Positions 45,538 through 55,303 of a DNA stretch of 64,000 nucleotides are shown here, piece after piece (the first letter of the stretch is position 1; every line of letters begins with the position of its first letter). The notes beneath the pieces are model-generated. The model had not been told where the DNA came from. It searched no databases and worked only from the letters and a program-made list of their open reading frames with translations. Source of the DNA: Bartonella krasnovii. Lineage in GTDB: Bacteria; Pseudomonadota; Alphaproteobacteria; Rhizobiales; Rhizobiaceae. The translations under genes were made by a program, and so were the position numbers. The stretch lies in assembly GCF_003606345.3 (NCBI RefSeq), contig NZ_CP031844.2, positions 1,719,001 to 1,783,000 on the forward strand. The letters run 5' to 3'.

Positions 45538-46269
45538 AATTTTTGTCCCTCTAAATGAAAGGTGCACTTCTTAAAATTTTATAAAACAGATTGTTTTATA
45601 GTTTCTAAATTTAAGTAAAAAACCTTAGTTTCACATAAATCCATGCACTAAAACAAGACCTGTTTTTTAAATTTCTTTAAAAAGTGATCATCAGAAACAT
45701 CTCTCAAGACACCGCCCCCTCCATCAACACCTATAAAGTATGAAACCCAATCTCCTTTCTTTCCGTTTATGAAAAGAATGCTCCACCATTTTAACTTTTC
45801 CTCCTCACCTCAAAAGACGAAAATTCCACCCCACACCGATCTCGTCTGAACAATCCGGTTTCTCTTGGCAGATTCCTCCTGCTGACCATTCATGCGATCC
45901 ACTTGCATAAGGCTCTAGGGACAAACCCCGCTCAAAATATTCTTAATCCCTCCCCCCTTCAAAGAACGAAAGTTTCTCCAACCCCATTTCTAAAGCCCCC
46001 ACAAAGCCCAAAACCTCCTTTTAATTTTTACAGATCCACACCTTTACGCTTTTCTATCTTAATAGAAAGCAGCAAATAAAGCGAACCCCGCACCACTTTA
46101 CAAACAATAACCTATCAACTCGCCAACTTTCCTTAAAGCGAATTCCCTCTCGTTGACTTCAGATCAACACCTCTCAAACAGGCGCTATTTTACAATATCA
46201 TAGAGTAGCAAATGTTTTAATTTTTCTTGCCAATCTCTTGAAAGTGCTTTATCAATCAAAAGATATTTT
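45538..46269. other. Intergenic region tolQ to the first Brt RNA, with a duplicated flank
   Basis: No supported gene. The part from about 46015 to 46235 resembles 46870-47165 on the other side of the Brt1/trp1 unit (both start TTTTTACAGATCCAC and carry similar blocks in the same order), so the unit is flanked by an old direct duplication. A promoter-like TTGCCA box at about 46229 lies before the Brt RNA. Confidence 0.5.
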
Positions 46270-46470
46270 GATCGTCTACGCACCGATCAAGAGGGTTAGT
46301 AAAGCCCTAAATCCGAGCGTATAAATAAACCCACTGTTGTGGATATCTCCCGGATTCCGGGAGCTTTTGCTATGTCCAGGTGCTTACTAGCACTAAAAGC
46401 AAAAGGCTGACTGAACTCAGTACTTTTAACTCCCGGAATACCAATGCGAGGGCGCTCGCAACCGGCGGGG
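46270..46470 (+). ncRNA. Brt-type regulatory RNA 1
   Basis: A conserved leader with successive hairpins stands upstream of a helix-turn-helix gene, as in the Brt RNA family described in Bartonella. Visible elements: GATCG/CGATC stem; CTCCCGG-ATT-CCGGGAG stem; CTTTTGCT...AGCAAAAG long stem with an inner GTGC/GCAC; a second CTCCCGGAAT block; and CGAG/CTCG near the end. The borders are estimated. This is the most divergent copy in the window. Confidence 0.8.
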
Positions 46471-46478
46471 GGCTTAAC

Positions 46479-46841
46479 ATGCAAACCAAAAATTCACATT
46501 TTAATGATATTTCTATTGGCAAAAGAATTCGTCATAGAAGAATATCGATGAAGCTTTCTCAAAAAGAATTAGGAAGCCATTTAGGTGTCAGTTTCCAACA
46601 AATCCAAAAATACGAAAAAGGGTTAAACCGTGTAAGCGCAGGACGTTTGCTAGAAATTGCCAAGCTACTGAAGGTTCCAATGAGCTTTTTTTATGCAGAT
46701 ATTTCAAAAGAAGACATTCCAGAAAATCTCTCACACGATGATCAAGAAATCTATAGCGAAAAAGAACACACCCTTTTGAAAACTTTTAGAGAACTCCACC
46801 CTAAAAAACAAAAGGCAATTTGGTGGTTAATTTCCCATTAG
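46479..46841 (+). CDS. Trp-type Xre regulator 1
   Basis: This 120-residue protein has a helix-turn-helix (MKLSQKELGSHLGVSFQQIQ, then KYEKGLNRVSAGRLLEIA) and a short C-terminal part (LKTFRELHPKKQKAIWWLIS). It belongs with the small DNA-binding 'Trp' regulators that follow Brt RNAs in Bartonella, where they were reported to affect badA expression. The ATG follows the RNA directly. The frame also reads open upstream through the RNA, but the ATG at 46479 is used. It lies between tolQ and ybgC on the opposite strand. Confidence 0.85.
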   Translation: MQTKNSHFNDISIGKRIRHRRISMKLSQKELGSHLGVSFQQIQKYEKGLNRVSAGRLLEIAKLLKVPMSFFYADISKEDIPENLSHDDQEIYSEKEHTLLKTFRELHPKKQKAIWWLISH

Positions 46842-47404
46842 GCAAAAGCACGCACAAAGCCCCAATCCTTTATTGCATTTTTACAGATCCACGTTTTTAC
46901 GCTTTTTCATTTTGACAGAAATCAGCAAACGAAACATTCAAACCACGCTTCACGCCGTAAAAAAAGGTCTATCAACACGCTGGCTTCTGGTTATAGCGGA
47001 TTTCTCAACTGATTATTTCATAGGGTTATCACTCTCTCTCAAAAAAAAGTGTTCCCCAGCCTATCCTAAGATATTCATCCCCCCGCTTTCACAAGCCCCC
47101 TTACATTTACATTACCCAACGATTACCGCCTAAAGAGCAGTGTTTTACAGCATAATAGGATAAGCGTTCCTAGCTCAAAATTTGCGATCAATCTTGGCAC
47201 TTTAAAAGCTTTATAAAAGGCATTTTACGCCTTTCTTAATCCTTTTTATCTCCACCCATCAACCCTGCGTGTGACAAGAAAATGATTTTAATGAATTCAC
47301 AAAAGAGCTTGAAATGAGAAAATTGTCTACGGTTCTCATTTAAATTAAATAACCCTATCTTATCATTATCAATCAAACTGTTGTAAATTCAACAACCAAG
47401 AGTT
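46842..47404. other. Intergenic region trp1 to ybgC
   Basis: No supported gene. The part 46870-47165 is the second arm of the imperfect duplication around the Brt1/trp1 unit. Confidence 0.45.
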
Positions 47405-47845
47405 TTAACCAAGCAGTTTTGCAAACAGCTCTTTGGGTAAACGTCGCGGTTTTGCCTCTTCATTAATCAGAGCAATTTCAACTTTTGCTGTTACCAACGT
47501 AGTCGCCTCATGCACAATCAACTGCTCCATAAAAAAGCGTGCTCCTTGGATATGATTAACACGTGTTTTAACGACTAAAAGATGATCAATTTGGGCTGGT
47601 CGTAAAAAACTAATTTCCATATGACGCACAACAAAAAACAGTTTTTCCCCTTCCCCCCCTGCAGCTAACATTTTATTATTAAAACCGGTATCCCGTAAAA
47701 ACTCTGAACGTCCCCGTTCAAAAAATTCCAGATAACGCGCATGATAAACCACACCGGAAAAATCTGTATCAGCCACATAAACGCGCACCTGAAAGTTATG
47801 AAAAGCATTTTTATGATTGCTCTTGAAAGGCGTTATTTCTGTCAT
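47405..47845 (-). CDS. ybgC: YbgC-type acyl-CoA thioesterase
   Basis: This hotdog-fold thioesterase is associated with the Tol-Pal operon. The catalytic pattern YVADTDFSGVVYHARYLEFF with the aspartate is followed by ERGRSEFLRDTGF and the remaining hotdog sheet. I use the start MTEITPFK (47845); starts 3 and 8 codons further upstream are possible. In relatives it immediately precedes tolQ; here about 1.9 kb with a Brt/trp unit intervenes. Confidence 0.88.
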   Translation of the reverse strand: MTEITPFKSNHKNAFHNFQVRVYVADTDFSGVVYHARYLEFFERGRSEFLRDTGFNNKMLAAGGEGEKLFFVVRHMEISFLRPAQIDHLLVVKTRVNHIQGARFFMEQLIVHEATTLVTAKVEIALINEEAKPRRLPKELFAKLLG

Positions 47846-48058
47846 TGACTTCATGTCCCGTAAAATCATTTAAGATAGCAAATTGTTTATCAATCAAAAG
47901 ATTGAACACATTTTTGTGTTGAAGTTGTGAAAAGAAAAAACACAAAATCCTCCATCGTCCTAAAGCTGTGCGGTCAGAAATAAGGACCAGAAGCGTTCTT
48001 CCTGTCCTTAGTAAGAGCTTGCGATAAATCATCCGTACAGTTTTTTAAAAAAGGGGCC

Positions 48059-49150
48059 TCACTCATCCTCCCCATCCCATAAAGTTGCCTGCAGTGATGC
48101 ATTATCTTGGGCATCAGAAAGTTGCGTACGCTTTTGTATAGATGTTGAAGCAGGCGCAGCAAGTCCTAAATGGCTCCACGCCTTTTCGGTCAGAATGCGT
48201 CCTCGAGCCGTTCTTTGAATAAAACCTTGTTGGAGAAGATAGGGCTCAACAATATCTTCAATAGCATCACGGGGTTCTGATAAAGCAGCCGCAATGGTTT
48301 CAATGCCCACCGGTCCCCCTAGAAAAGTTTCCGCAATCAGCAGCAAATAACGCCGATCAAGTGGATCAAGTCCAAGATGATCGACCTCAAGGCGCGAAAG
48401 CGCTTCATCGGCGATTTTTCGATCAATTTGTTTTGCTTTTTTTACCAAAGCAAAATCACAAACGCGCCGTAAAAGCCGTCCAGCAATGCGCGGGGTCCCC
48501 CGTGCCCGGCGTGCAATTTCATGGGCACCATCATCACTAATCTTGACAGCAAAAAGCCGCGCATTACGCTGCACAATATATTCCAATTCCTCTATCGTAT
48601 AAAAATTAAGACGAATAGGGATGCCAAAACGGTCTCTGAGCGGTGTGGTCAAAAGCCCCAACCGTGTAGTTGCCGCCACTAAAGTAAATTTAGCCAGATC
48701 AATTTTAACCGAGCGTGCCGCCGGCCCCTCCCCAATGATCAAATCGAGTTGATAATCTTCCATCGCTGGATAAAGAATTTCTTCAATCGCCGGATTTAAG
48801 CGATGAATTTCATCAATAAACAAGACATCGCGTTCTTCAAGATTGGTCAAGAGAGCGGCTAAATCTCCTGCTTTAGCAATGACCGGTCCTGAAGTAGAGC
48901 GAAAATTAACCCCTAATTCTTTTGCCATAATCTGTGAAAGCGTTGTTTTTCCCAGTCCTGGTGGTCCTACAAACAAAACATGATCTAGCGCTTCTTGCCG
49001 TGTTTTTGCAGCTTCAATAAATATTTTTAAATTAGCCCGTGCTGCTTCTTGACCAATAAAGTCATCGAGAACTTGTGGTCTTAAGGAACGATCCGGATCG
49101 TTGGGAAGGGGCGCAGCCCCTAAAAGGCGTTGATCTTCATCTTTATGCAT
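48059..49150 (-). CDS. ruvB: Holliday junction helicase subunit RuvB
   Basis: The AAA+ motor drives branch migration of Holliday junctions with RuvA. It has the N-terminal [20 protein letters not shown], Walker [10 protein letters not shown], Walker [10 protein letters not shown], sensor region [19 protein letters not shown] and a C-terminal winged helix ([20 protein letters not shown]). 363 residues. It lies 13 bp after ruvA in a ruvC-ruvA-ruvB operon. Confidence 0.97.
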   Translation of the reverse strand: MHKDEDQRLLGAAPLPNDPDRSLRPQVLDDFIGQEAARANLKIFIEAAKTRQEALDHVLFVGPPGLGKTTLSQIMAKELGVNFRSTSGPVIAKAGDLAALLTNLEERDVLFIDEIHRLNPAIEEILYPAMEDYQLDLIIGEGPAARSVKIDLAKFTLVAATTRLGLLTTPLRDRFGIPIRLNFYTIEELEYIVQRNARLFAVKISDDGAHEIARRARGTPRIAGRLLRRVCDFALVKKAKQIDRKIADEALSRLEVDHLGLDPLDRRYLLLIAETFLGGPVGIETIAAALSEPRDAIEDIVEPYLLQQGFIQRTARGRILTEKAWSHLGLAAPASTSIQKRTQLSDAQDNASLQATLWDGEDE

Positions 49151-49163
49151 TGTTACCTTTTAT

Positions 49164-49778
49164 TCAAGTAGGAGAAGAGAGCAATTTAAGACTATGGCGG
49201 ATCAAGAGGGCAGAAGAAATAGTTTCTCCTTCAAGGCTGTTCATGGAAAGAGCAAGAGCGCGGGCTGCTTGCTCACGTTCAAAGCCTAGCTTCATCAAAG
49301 CGGAAAGCGCATCCTGCGCAGGTTGATTAGTCACCTCATGCTGCGGAACCGAAACCGTCTTAACCGCTTGTTCAAAGGGGAGTGTTTTACTTTTCAACTC
49401 ACCCACAATTCTTTCGCTGACTTTTTTACCAACGCCTGGTGCTCGACTAATCATCGCCCCATCGTTTAAAGCAATAGCTTGTGCAAGTTCATCTGGTGAT
49501 AAAGTGCCCAAGATTGCTAGAGCAACCTTAGCCCCTACGCCTGGAACATTTTGGAGCATACAAAACCACTCCTGTTCAGCCCTTGTTGCAAAACCAAAAA
49601 GGCGGATTGCCTCTTCCCGAACATGCGTTTCAATAAAGAGACTTAATGCCTCCCCAACAGAGGGCAAGGAAGGACGCAACCGATTTGAGATAAAAACAAC
49701 ATAGCCCACACCATGAACATCAAGAACGATATAATCCTCAAAGATATGTTCAAGCGTCCCCTTTAATTTGCCAATCAT
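49164..49778 (-). CDS. ruvA: Holliday junction DNA-binding subunit RuvA
   Basis: RuvA binds four-way junctions and loads RuvB. The protein starts [20 protein letters not shown] and has the two helix-hairpin-helix motifs ([20 protein letters not shown] and [16 protein letters not shown]) and a C-terminal domain with [16 protein letters not shown]. The start at 49778 gives 204 residues; the longer upstream frame overlaps ruvC and is rejected. Confidence 0.95.
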   Translation of the reverse strand: MIGKLKGTLEHIFEDYIVLDVHGVGYVVFISNRLRPSLPSVGEALSLFIETHVREEAIRLFGFATRAEQEWFCMLQNVPGVGAKVALAILGTLSPDELAQAIALNDGAMISRAPGVGKKVSERIVGELKSKTLPFEQAVKTVSVPQHEVTNQPAQDALSALMKLGFEREQAARALALSMNSLEGETISSALLIRHSLKLLSSPT

Positions 49779-49791
49779 GTTTTCACCCCAA

Positions 49792-50307
49792 TCATATCGC
49801 CATCCTTGCCTGATAAGATTGATCAATCCTCTTACGATGCATACTATGACAAAGAGCAAGAGCAAGGGCATCCGCCGCATCATTGCTATCAAATTCAGCC
49901 CGTGGGAGAAGAACTTTTACCATCATATGAATTTGTTCTTTCGCCCCATGTCCAACACCAATAACCGATTTTTTCACCTTATTGGGTGCATATTCAAAAA
50001 CAGGACACTTTGCCTGTGCAGGAACCAACAGCGCAATCGCACGTGCTTGCCCAAGTTTTAGCGTTGCTGTCGCATCTTTGTTAACAAACACATGTTCCAC
50101 CGCAGCTTCATGGGGCATAAATTGATGCACAACCTCTGAAAGACCTTTATGGATCTGACAGAGTCTGGAAGCTAGATCACACTTTACATCGGAAGAAACT
50201 GTCCCTGCAGCAACAAACTGAAGACGATTACCCGCAAGATCGATAACGCCCCACCCAGTATACCGTAGTCCGGGATCAATGCCTATAATACGAATCGTCT
50301 CTGCCAT
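49792..50307 (-). CDS. ruvC: Holliday junction endonuclease RuvC
   Basis: RuvC resolves Holliday junctions by symmetric cuts. It has the first catalytic aspartate in [17 protein letters not shown], the glutamate in [10 protein letters not shown], and the C-terminal [15 protein letters not shown]. 171 residues from the ATG at 50307; the 62 upstream codons in frame are hydrophobic noise and not part of the protein. Confidence 0.95.
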   Translation of the reverse strand: MAETIRIIGIDPGLRYTGWGVIDLAGNRLQFVAAGTVSSDVKCDLASRLCQIHKGLSEVVHQFMPHEAAVEHVFVNKDATATLKLGQARAIALLVPAQAKCPVFEYAPNKVKKSVIGVGHGAKEQIHMMVKVLLPRAEFDSNDAADALALALCHSMHRKRIDQSYQARMAI

Positions 50308-50465
50308 AACCCCCAGTTTATACACTTTTCCCCCTTTTGAATAAAGGCTCGCCCACAAAGAAAACAGCAGCAAAACATAAAACCCGTAAAAAGAGGGGCA
50401 TGTGTCATGATTTATACAGTATAACACACGAACAAACAGCAGCTTTACAAGATGTAAAAATGCCA

Positions 50466-50654
50466 TCACCCCCCCTTCACACCTAACAAACAAAAGATAA
50501 AGTATAAAAACTCCCCTTCTATCTCATCTCCAATGTCATAATGATTAAACCATCCCAAACGATCAAAGAGAGAATCCATACATTCATAGGTATAAAAATT
50601 CTCCTCTCTGGATAATATATACGCCACCGAGTCTTTTTTCGTTATACCGCCCAA
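50466..50654 (-). CDS. Small hypothetical ORF at the edge of the repeat array
   Basis: A 62-codon frame (for example [20 protein letters not shown], ending in FCLLGVKGG) begins where the first duplicated DUF1465 3' segment ends. It could be part of an older gene fused to the repeat or a chance frame. The function is unknown. Confidence 0.3.
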   Translation of the reverse strand: MGGITKKDSVAYILSREENFYTYECMDSLFDRLGWFNHYDIGDEIEGEFLYFIFCLLGVKGG

Positions 50655-51517
50655 AAGCTGTTTTAAGTAATCCGATTTGTTTTGCTACTGGATTTTCATC
50701 TTCTAAAGTACTGGAAGCTGCCGCTTGCCTAGCCTGCACGCATATATTTTATACGAGCCTCTCAAACGGGCGTGAATGAGCAACAAATTGGCGGAAAATT
50801 TCTGGGAGTTCGTCCCAATGAGGCGTTTCAAATTCTAATGAGGGAGTCTGAAGGGAAACTTTGACGATTTCTTTTTTTATTTAGTCTGATGATATCTCCC
50901 CTTAAACAAAAGCCAAGAGAATATCTTCTAAGAACGCCCAAAGGCTGTTTTGAGCAATTCGATTTGTTTTGCTACTGGATTTTCATCTTCTAAAGTACTG
51001 GAAGCTGCCGCTTCTAACCCTGCACGCATATATTTTATACGAGCCTCTCAAACGGGCGTGAATGAGCAACAAATTGGCGGAAAATTTCTGGGAGTTCGTC
51101 CCAATGAGGCGTTTCAAATTCTAATGAGGGAGTCTGAAGGGAAACTTTGACGATTTCTTTTTTTATTTAGTCTGATGATATCTCCCCTTAAACAAAAGCC
51201 AAGAGAATATCTTCTAAGAACGCCCAAAGGCTGTTTTGAGCAATTCGATTTGTTTTGCTACTGGATTTTCATCTTCTAAAGTACTGGAAGCTGCCGCTTC
51301 CCACCCTGCACGCATATATTTTATACGAGCCTCTCAAACGGGCGTGAATGAGCAACAAATTGGCGGAAAATTTCTGGGAGTTCGTTCCAATGAGGCATTT
51401 CAAATTCTAATGAGGGAGTCTGAAGGGAAACTTTGACGATTTCTTTTTTTATTTAGTCTGATGATATCTCCCCTTAAACAAAAGCCAAGAGAATATCTTC
51501 TAAGAACGCCCAAAGGC
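50648..51517 (-). repeat. Three tandem partial copies of the DUF1465 gene 3' end
   Basis: Segments at about 50648-50940, 50941-51226 and 51227-51512 repeat with a 286-bp period and are nearly identical. Each matches about 230 bp of the 3' end of the intact DUF1465 gene (51500 to about 51760) plus about 55 bp downstream. All three carry the shared changes CTCTCAAACGGGCG and TTTAGTCTGATGATATC absent from the gene, so they arose from one altered copy by tandem duplication. Confidence 0.93.
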
Positions 51518-52033
51518 TGTTTTGAGCAATTCGATTTGTTTTGCTACTGGATTTTCATCTTCTAAAGTACTGGAAGCTGCCGCTTCCCACCCTGCACGCA
51601 TATATTTTATACGAGCTTCTAAACGCAGTGAATGAGCAACAAATTGGCGGAAAATTTCTGGGAGTTCGTTCCAATGAGGGGTTTCAAATTCTAATGAGGG
51701 AGTCTGAAGGGAAACTTTGACGATTTCTTTTTTTATTTGTTCTGATGACATTTCCCCTTCGCGCTCTGCCCGAAGAAGAAGGAGTTGAGAGGCTATTTGC
51801 ATCAGCCGTGTACTTAAATACATCGCCTCTTTTGCATAGAGTGCAGAAATTTCTGCTGAAAGGGAACGCGCGACAACTTTCCCTTCTGAATCGATATAGG
51901 CTGCTGTTTTTTCAATCAGTGCCATCGTCTCTTCATAGAGACGATTAAAAGCATTTTCAAAAGCATTATGCTCAATCATGATAATAGGTTCATCATAGGG
52001 ACGTTTATGTACGCTCACGCTTTTATACTCCAA
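51500..52033 (-). CDS. DUF1465 family protein
   Basis: The 177-residue helical protein has FNRLYEETMALIEKTAAYID, AKEAMYLSTRLMQIASQLLL and the C-terminal FRQFVAHSLRLEARIKYMRA, consistent with the alphaproteobacterial DUF1465 family (function largely unknown; often of regulator-like size). It is intact and at the head of the array of its own 3' fragments. Confidence 0.8.
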   Translation of the reverse strand: MEYKSVSVHKRPYDEPIIMIEHNAFENAFNRLYEETMALIEKTAAYIDSEGKVVARSLSAEISALYAKEAMYLSTRLMQIASQLLLLRAEREGEMSSEQIKKEIVKVSLQTPSLEFETPHWNELPEIFRQFVAHSLRLEARIKYMRAGWEAAASSTLEDENPVAKQIELLKTAFGRS

Positions 52034-52218
52034 GGATCAGCACAAAACCACACCGTTCAATATTACATCACTCAACGAACAGAGTCTTAAAAAGTTTCTT
52101 TTGTTGCTGTATAGAATGCTTTTTTTAAAAATGACTACCTCTTTTAATTTTTTTGTGCAATGCACTTTTTATACTAAGGTTAACGCAGCCGCACAAGGAC
52201 CATGGGACCTCGTTTTTC

Positions 52219-53361
52219 TTATAAACGGATCAACTTCCTTGAAAAGGCCCCCTGCAAAGAGCGCCGTTTTTCATAATAATAGGCAACACCAAATTGCAGA
52301 GCAATACCTGTTATCATTAAGAGGCTATCGGAAAAAAACGTTCCTGTCATCACTGTTTTGATAATTTGTCCAAACATGGCAAAAATAGTTCCTGTTACAA
52401 AGACCGGTAAACTATGTTTTCCTAAGATTGCTAAAGGATGTTTCTCTGAAACAGAAAACCATTTATTGATGCACGGCAACGAAAGAATAAGAAAGGATAA
52501 TGCAAGAACATGGAGCAAACGCGGCAAGCTTAAAAAAGTTTTATTAAAGTTGAGCAATGGGGAAGACCATCCCAACCAACCCAAAACGCCCCACCAATTT
52601 AAGCGAACCCATAACAGTGCCACCAAGAGATAGCCTGCCGCACAAACCACCCAAAAAGACTTAAAAGCGATTGTTTTTCCTTGTTTAAGCGCTAAGGTGC
52701 TGGTCAAGCCTATGACAAACAAGAATTGCCAAGACAAAGGGTTCAAAAACCATTTTCCCTTTATTGGATAAGAAGGGGGGGCAATTTTATACAGTCCGCA
52801 GATAAGATAGAGTATAAATGAGCCCAAAAGCAGCCACTTTGTCTGTTTACGCCCCACATATAGGATAAAAGGCGCAAAAAACATCAAAACCATATAAAGC
52901 GGCAGAATATTATTATAGCCTAATTGATGTCCCAAGCTTAAACTATGCAAAAATGCTGTAAGCGGCTGTGCGACAAAAAGCCCCATATTGTTCATCGCTA
53001 ACAGTTTTTCTGTTCTCCATAAGAAAAAGGCTCCTAAAAACAGACTTAATGTGACAAAAGTAGTCAAAAGATATGCACCATAGAGCTGCAAAGCCCTGTA
53101 CCAAAGTTTACGCACAATGAAGGAAAAAGACTTCTTCTGTAACCGCGCATGAAAGCTTAAACCCAGTGAAACGCCTGAAAGCAGAACAAAAACTTCTGCA
53201 GAATCAGAAAAGCCAAAATTTTTATGGGTTATATGCTCATAGAGCGTTCCGGGAATATGGTTGATAAAAATCGTCAATAAGGCTAAAGAACGAAAAACAT
53301 CAATGCGTGTATCACGACGAAAAGACTGCGTCTTATGATCAACAACGGCTTGGTATTTCAT
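52219..53361 (-). CDS. opgC: OpgC-like membrane protein
   Basis: The 380-residue protein has about ten hydrophobic helices. It starts with the charged segment RRDTRIDVFRSLALLTIFIN HIPG and FSDSAEVFVLLSGVSLGLSF, characteristic of the OpgC family (acyltransferase-3-like), which adds succinyl groups to osmoregulated periplasmic glucans. No opgG/opgH lie in the window, so the substrate is inferred. Confidence 0.85.
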   Translation of the reverse strand: MKYQAVVDHKTQSFRRDTRIDVFRSLALLTIFINHIPGTLYEHITHKNFGFSDSAEVFVLLSGVSLGLSFHARLQKKSFSFIVRKLWYRALQLYGAYLLTTFVTLSLFLGAFFLWRTEKLLAMNNMGLFVAQPLTAFLHSLSLGHQLGYNNILPLYMVLMFFAPFILYVGRKQTKWLLLGSFILYLICGLYKIAPPSYPIKGKWFLNPLSWQFLFVIGLTSTLALKQGKTIAFKSFWVVCAAGYLLVALLWVRLNWWGVLGWLGWSSPLLNFNKTFLSLPRLLHVLALSFLILSLPCINKWFSVSEKHPLAILGKHSLPVFVTGTIFAMFGQIIKTVMTGTFFSDSLLMITGIALQFGVAYYYEKRRSLQGAFSRKLIRL

Positions 53362-53636
53362 AAAAATGGACTCCCACGCGTCACAAAACTTTGAAGTTAC
53401 ATAAAATGGTGGTTACCCTTATCACAAACAAGCATGAAAAGGATGAAGCTTTAATTTTTAAGAGTCAAGTTTCTTTTTAAGTATTTCTTTTTAAAAGGCA
53501 AAAGAACTAAAATAACCATACGCATATCACAATAAAAAAGAAGTTGGGATCATCGCAAAGAAAGTAAGATGAAACTTTAACTTTTAAGTATTATTTTTTT
53601 AAAGAGATATTATTTTTTAAGAGACTGGGATATGGC
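53362..53636. other. Intergenic region between opgC and the thiE-like gene
   Basis: A 275-bp AT-rich region between two divergent genes; presumably holds both promoters. A direct repeat TATTATTTTTTAA occurs shortly before the thiE-like start. Confidence 0.4.
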
Positions 53637-54299
53637 ATGACACAACGAAAAAACAAACCGATTGAATCCCCTCTTGTTCCTCAATTGGTTTTAACCCTTG
53701 ATGTTCGGCGCAAAATTCCACACAGCTTTTTGCGTCCCATTTTGCAAACAAAATCTTTTGCCTGTGTCATCCTTTACGATTCTGAACGGCAGAAAGATGA
53801 TGGCTCTTTTTTACAAAAACAGGCTCAAACTTACGCAGAAGATATTCAAAACAATGACGCCGCTCTTCTTATCGCTGGTGACAGTCGTATTGCTGGACGT
53901 ATAAAGGCTGATGGATTACACATAGAAGATGATCTTAACGCTCTTGAAAGCTTTAAAAATCAGCAAAAGGAACAAAAAATCATTGGCTTTGGCAATCTAC
54001 GCAATCGCCATAGTGCTATGCTTGCCGCAGAAACAGAGGTTGATTATCTTCTCTTTGGCAAATTAGGGGCTGATAAAAAACCCCAAGCGCACCCTCGCAA
54101 TCTTCAGTTAGCCACATGGTGGGCAGAGATTATGGAAACTCCCGCCATTATTCAAGCCGGCAGTGATTTTGCAAATTTTGATGAAGCCTTAAAAACGAGA
54201 TGTGAATTCATTGCCGTAGAAGAAGTTATTTTGGGGAACGACAATCCTTTGTCTCTGCTTCAACTTTGCCAAGAAAAATGTAAAAACGCCCCCTTGTAA
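53637..54299 (+). CDS. Thiamine-phosphate-synthase-like (ThiE/TenI) protein
   Basis: A 220-residue TIM-barrel protein of the ThiE/TenI type: QTYAEDIQNNDAALLIAGDS, IAGRIKADGLHIEDD and VDYLLFGKLG are in the places of the phosphate and pyrophosphate site segments. The usual ThiE motif GPVFPT-like stretch is replaced by FGKLGADKKP. It may be a ThiE paralogue with an altered or lost activity. The next genes are unrelated. Confidence 0.75.
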   Translation: MTQRKNKPIESPLVPQLVLTLDVRRKIPHSFLRPILQTKSFACVILYDSERQKDDGSFLQKQAQTYAEDIQNNDAALLIAGDSRIAGRIKADGLHIEDDLNALESFKNQQKEQKIIGFGNLRNRHSAMLAAETEVDYLLFGKLGADKKPQAHPRNLQLATWWAEIMETPAIIQAGSDFANFDEALKTRCEFIAVEEVILGNDNPLSLLQLCQEKCKNAPL

Positions 54300-54444
54300 A
54301 GCGCCTCCTTTTACAACTTTTCTTGTAAAGGAAAAAGCCTCTAAGATAACGTATACGCCCAAAACTACATGGGCACCCCCCACTCACGTCTTGTAACCAC
54401 AGCCCTATAGATACACATATTCCGTAAACATAAAGATCCTATAG

Positions 54445-54545
54445 ATCCAAAGAACCTATTGCTCAAAACGATAGCCCCCGCCCTTCTTCAAACAGCAAGC
54501 GATTGCGCAAATGTTAATGAAGAGACCGCTTGTGAATTCATTACC
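54445..54545 (+). pseudogene. Partial copy of the thiE-like 3' end
   Basis: The translated segment APALLQTASDCANVNEETAC then EFITVDEIIL parallels TPAIIQAGSDFANFDEALKT, RCEFIAVEEVIL in the intact gene just upstream. About 90 bp are conserved. It runs directly into the PERLRG-type small repeated ORF. Confidence 0.7.
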
Positions 54546-54665
54546 GTGGATGAAATCATTTTACTCCTCTTAACAAACACGGGAGCTGGGATCATGATTT
54601 TGGGACTCGTTCCAGAGAGGTTGAGAGGCGAGAATAGCCTCTCATTCAAAAAACAAATTTTGTAA
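54540..54665 (+). repeat. PERLRG small-ORF repeat, copy 1
   Basis: Reads in frame LLLLTNTGAGIMILGLVPER, LRGENSLSFKKQIL and a stop. The DNA also forms an inverted repeat GAGAGGC...GCCTCTC. It shares over 100 bp with the copies near 55.8 and 56.5 kb and precedes a Brt unit. Confidence 0.6.
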
Positions 54666-54728
54666 GTCAAAAAACTATTTTTATTTGCCAATTTTCTGAA
54701 ATTACTTTATGACTTAAAAGGTATTTTT

Positions 54729-54930
54729 GGTCGCATACGCAACGACCAATAGGGATTAAAAACCCTAAGTCCGATACATAAAATGAACCCACTGTGTGGG
54801 TATCCCGGAATTCCGGGAGATTTTGCTATGTCCAGGTGTGTCTTACGCACTAAAAGCAAAATGCTGACTCGGACTCAGTGTTTTTAACTCCCGGAATACT
54901 TATGCGAGGGCGCTCGCAACCGGCGGGAGG
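54729..54930 (+). ncRNA. Brt-type regulatory RNA 2
   Basis: The copy has GGTCG/CGACC, the palindrome TCCCGGAATTCCGGGA (54803-54818), ATTTTGCT/AGCAAAAT, the block CTCCCGGAAT (54888-54897), and GCGAGGGCGCTCGC, ending at a GGGAGG ribosome binding site. CTCCCGGAAT is fully complementary to the 3' half of the palindrome plus flank (ATTCCGGGAG), and its CTCCCG could instead pair with CGGGAG (54924-54929) at the ribosome binding site. A TTGCCA...TTATGA promoter-like pair lies upstream. Confidence 0.85.
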
Positions 54931-54934
54931 AAAA

Positions 54935-55303
54935 ATGCAATCTCAAAATCTCAATATTGATCTTTTGGTTGGCAAAAAAATTCGCTTAAAACGAAAAATA
55001 CTCAAAATGTCTCAAAAAACCTTAGGGGACGCTTTAGGCGTCAGTTTCCAACAAATTCAAAAATACGAAAACGGCTTAAATCGTGTAAGTGCAGGGCGTT
55101 TAATGGAAATTTCTGATATTTTGAATGTTCCGATTTCCTTTTTTTATGCGGATATCATGCCAAAACAACAGCCTTCATACTATCATGATGAAGCGATCTC
55201 CAATAGAGAAGAATACCTACTGCTTAAAAGATTTAGAACACTTACTTCGATAAAACAAAGGGCCATTTTACAATTACTCTCTGAACCCAATGAAAGCTTT
55301 TAA
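54935..55303 (+). CDS. Trp-type Xre regulator 2
   Basis: 122 residues: MQSQNLNIDLLVGKKIRLKR, a helix-turn-helix (KMSQKTLGDALGVSFQQIQK, then YENGLNRVSAGRLMEISDIL) and a C-terminal segment EEYLLLKRFRTLTSIKQRAI. It follows Brt RNA 2 with GGGAGG five bases upstream of the ATG. Near-identical to the regulators at 56.9, 61.0 and 61.7 kb; differs from regulator 1 throughout. Confidence 0.88.
   Translation: MQSQNLNIDLLVGKKIRLKRKILKMSQKTLGDALGVSFQQIQKYENGLNRVSAGRLMEISDILNVPISFFYADIMPKQQPSYYHDEAISNREEYLLLKRFRTLTSIKQRAILQLLSEPNESF

Noticed and set aside
50648..51517. Plus-strand ORFs of 66 codons repeated in the 286-bp array
   Set aside because: They are antisense to the duplicated DUF1465 3' end and arise from the repeat; no independent support.
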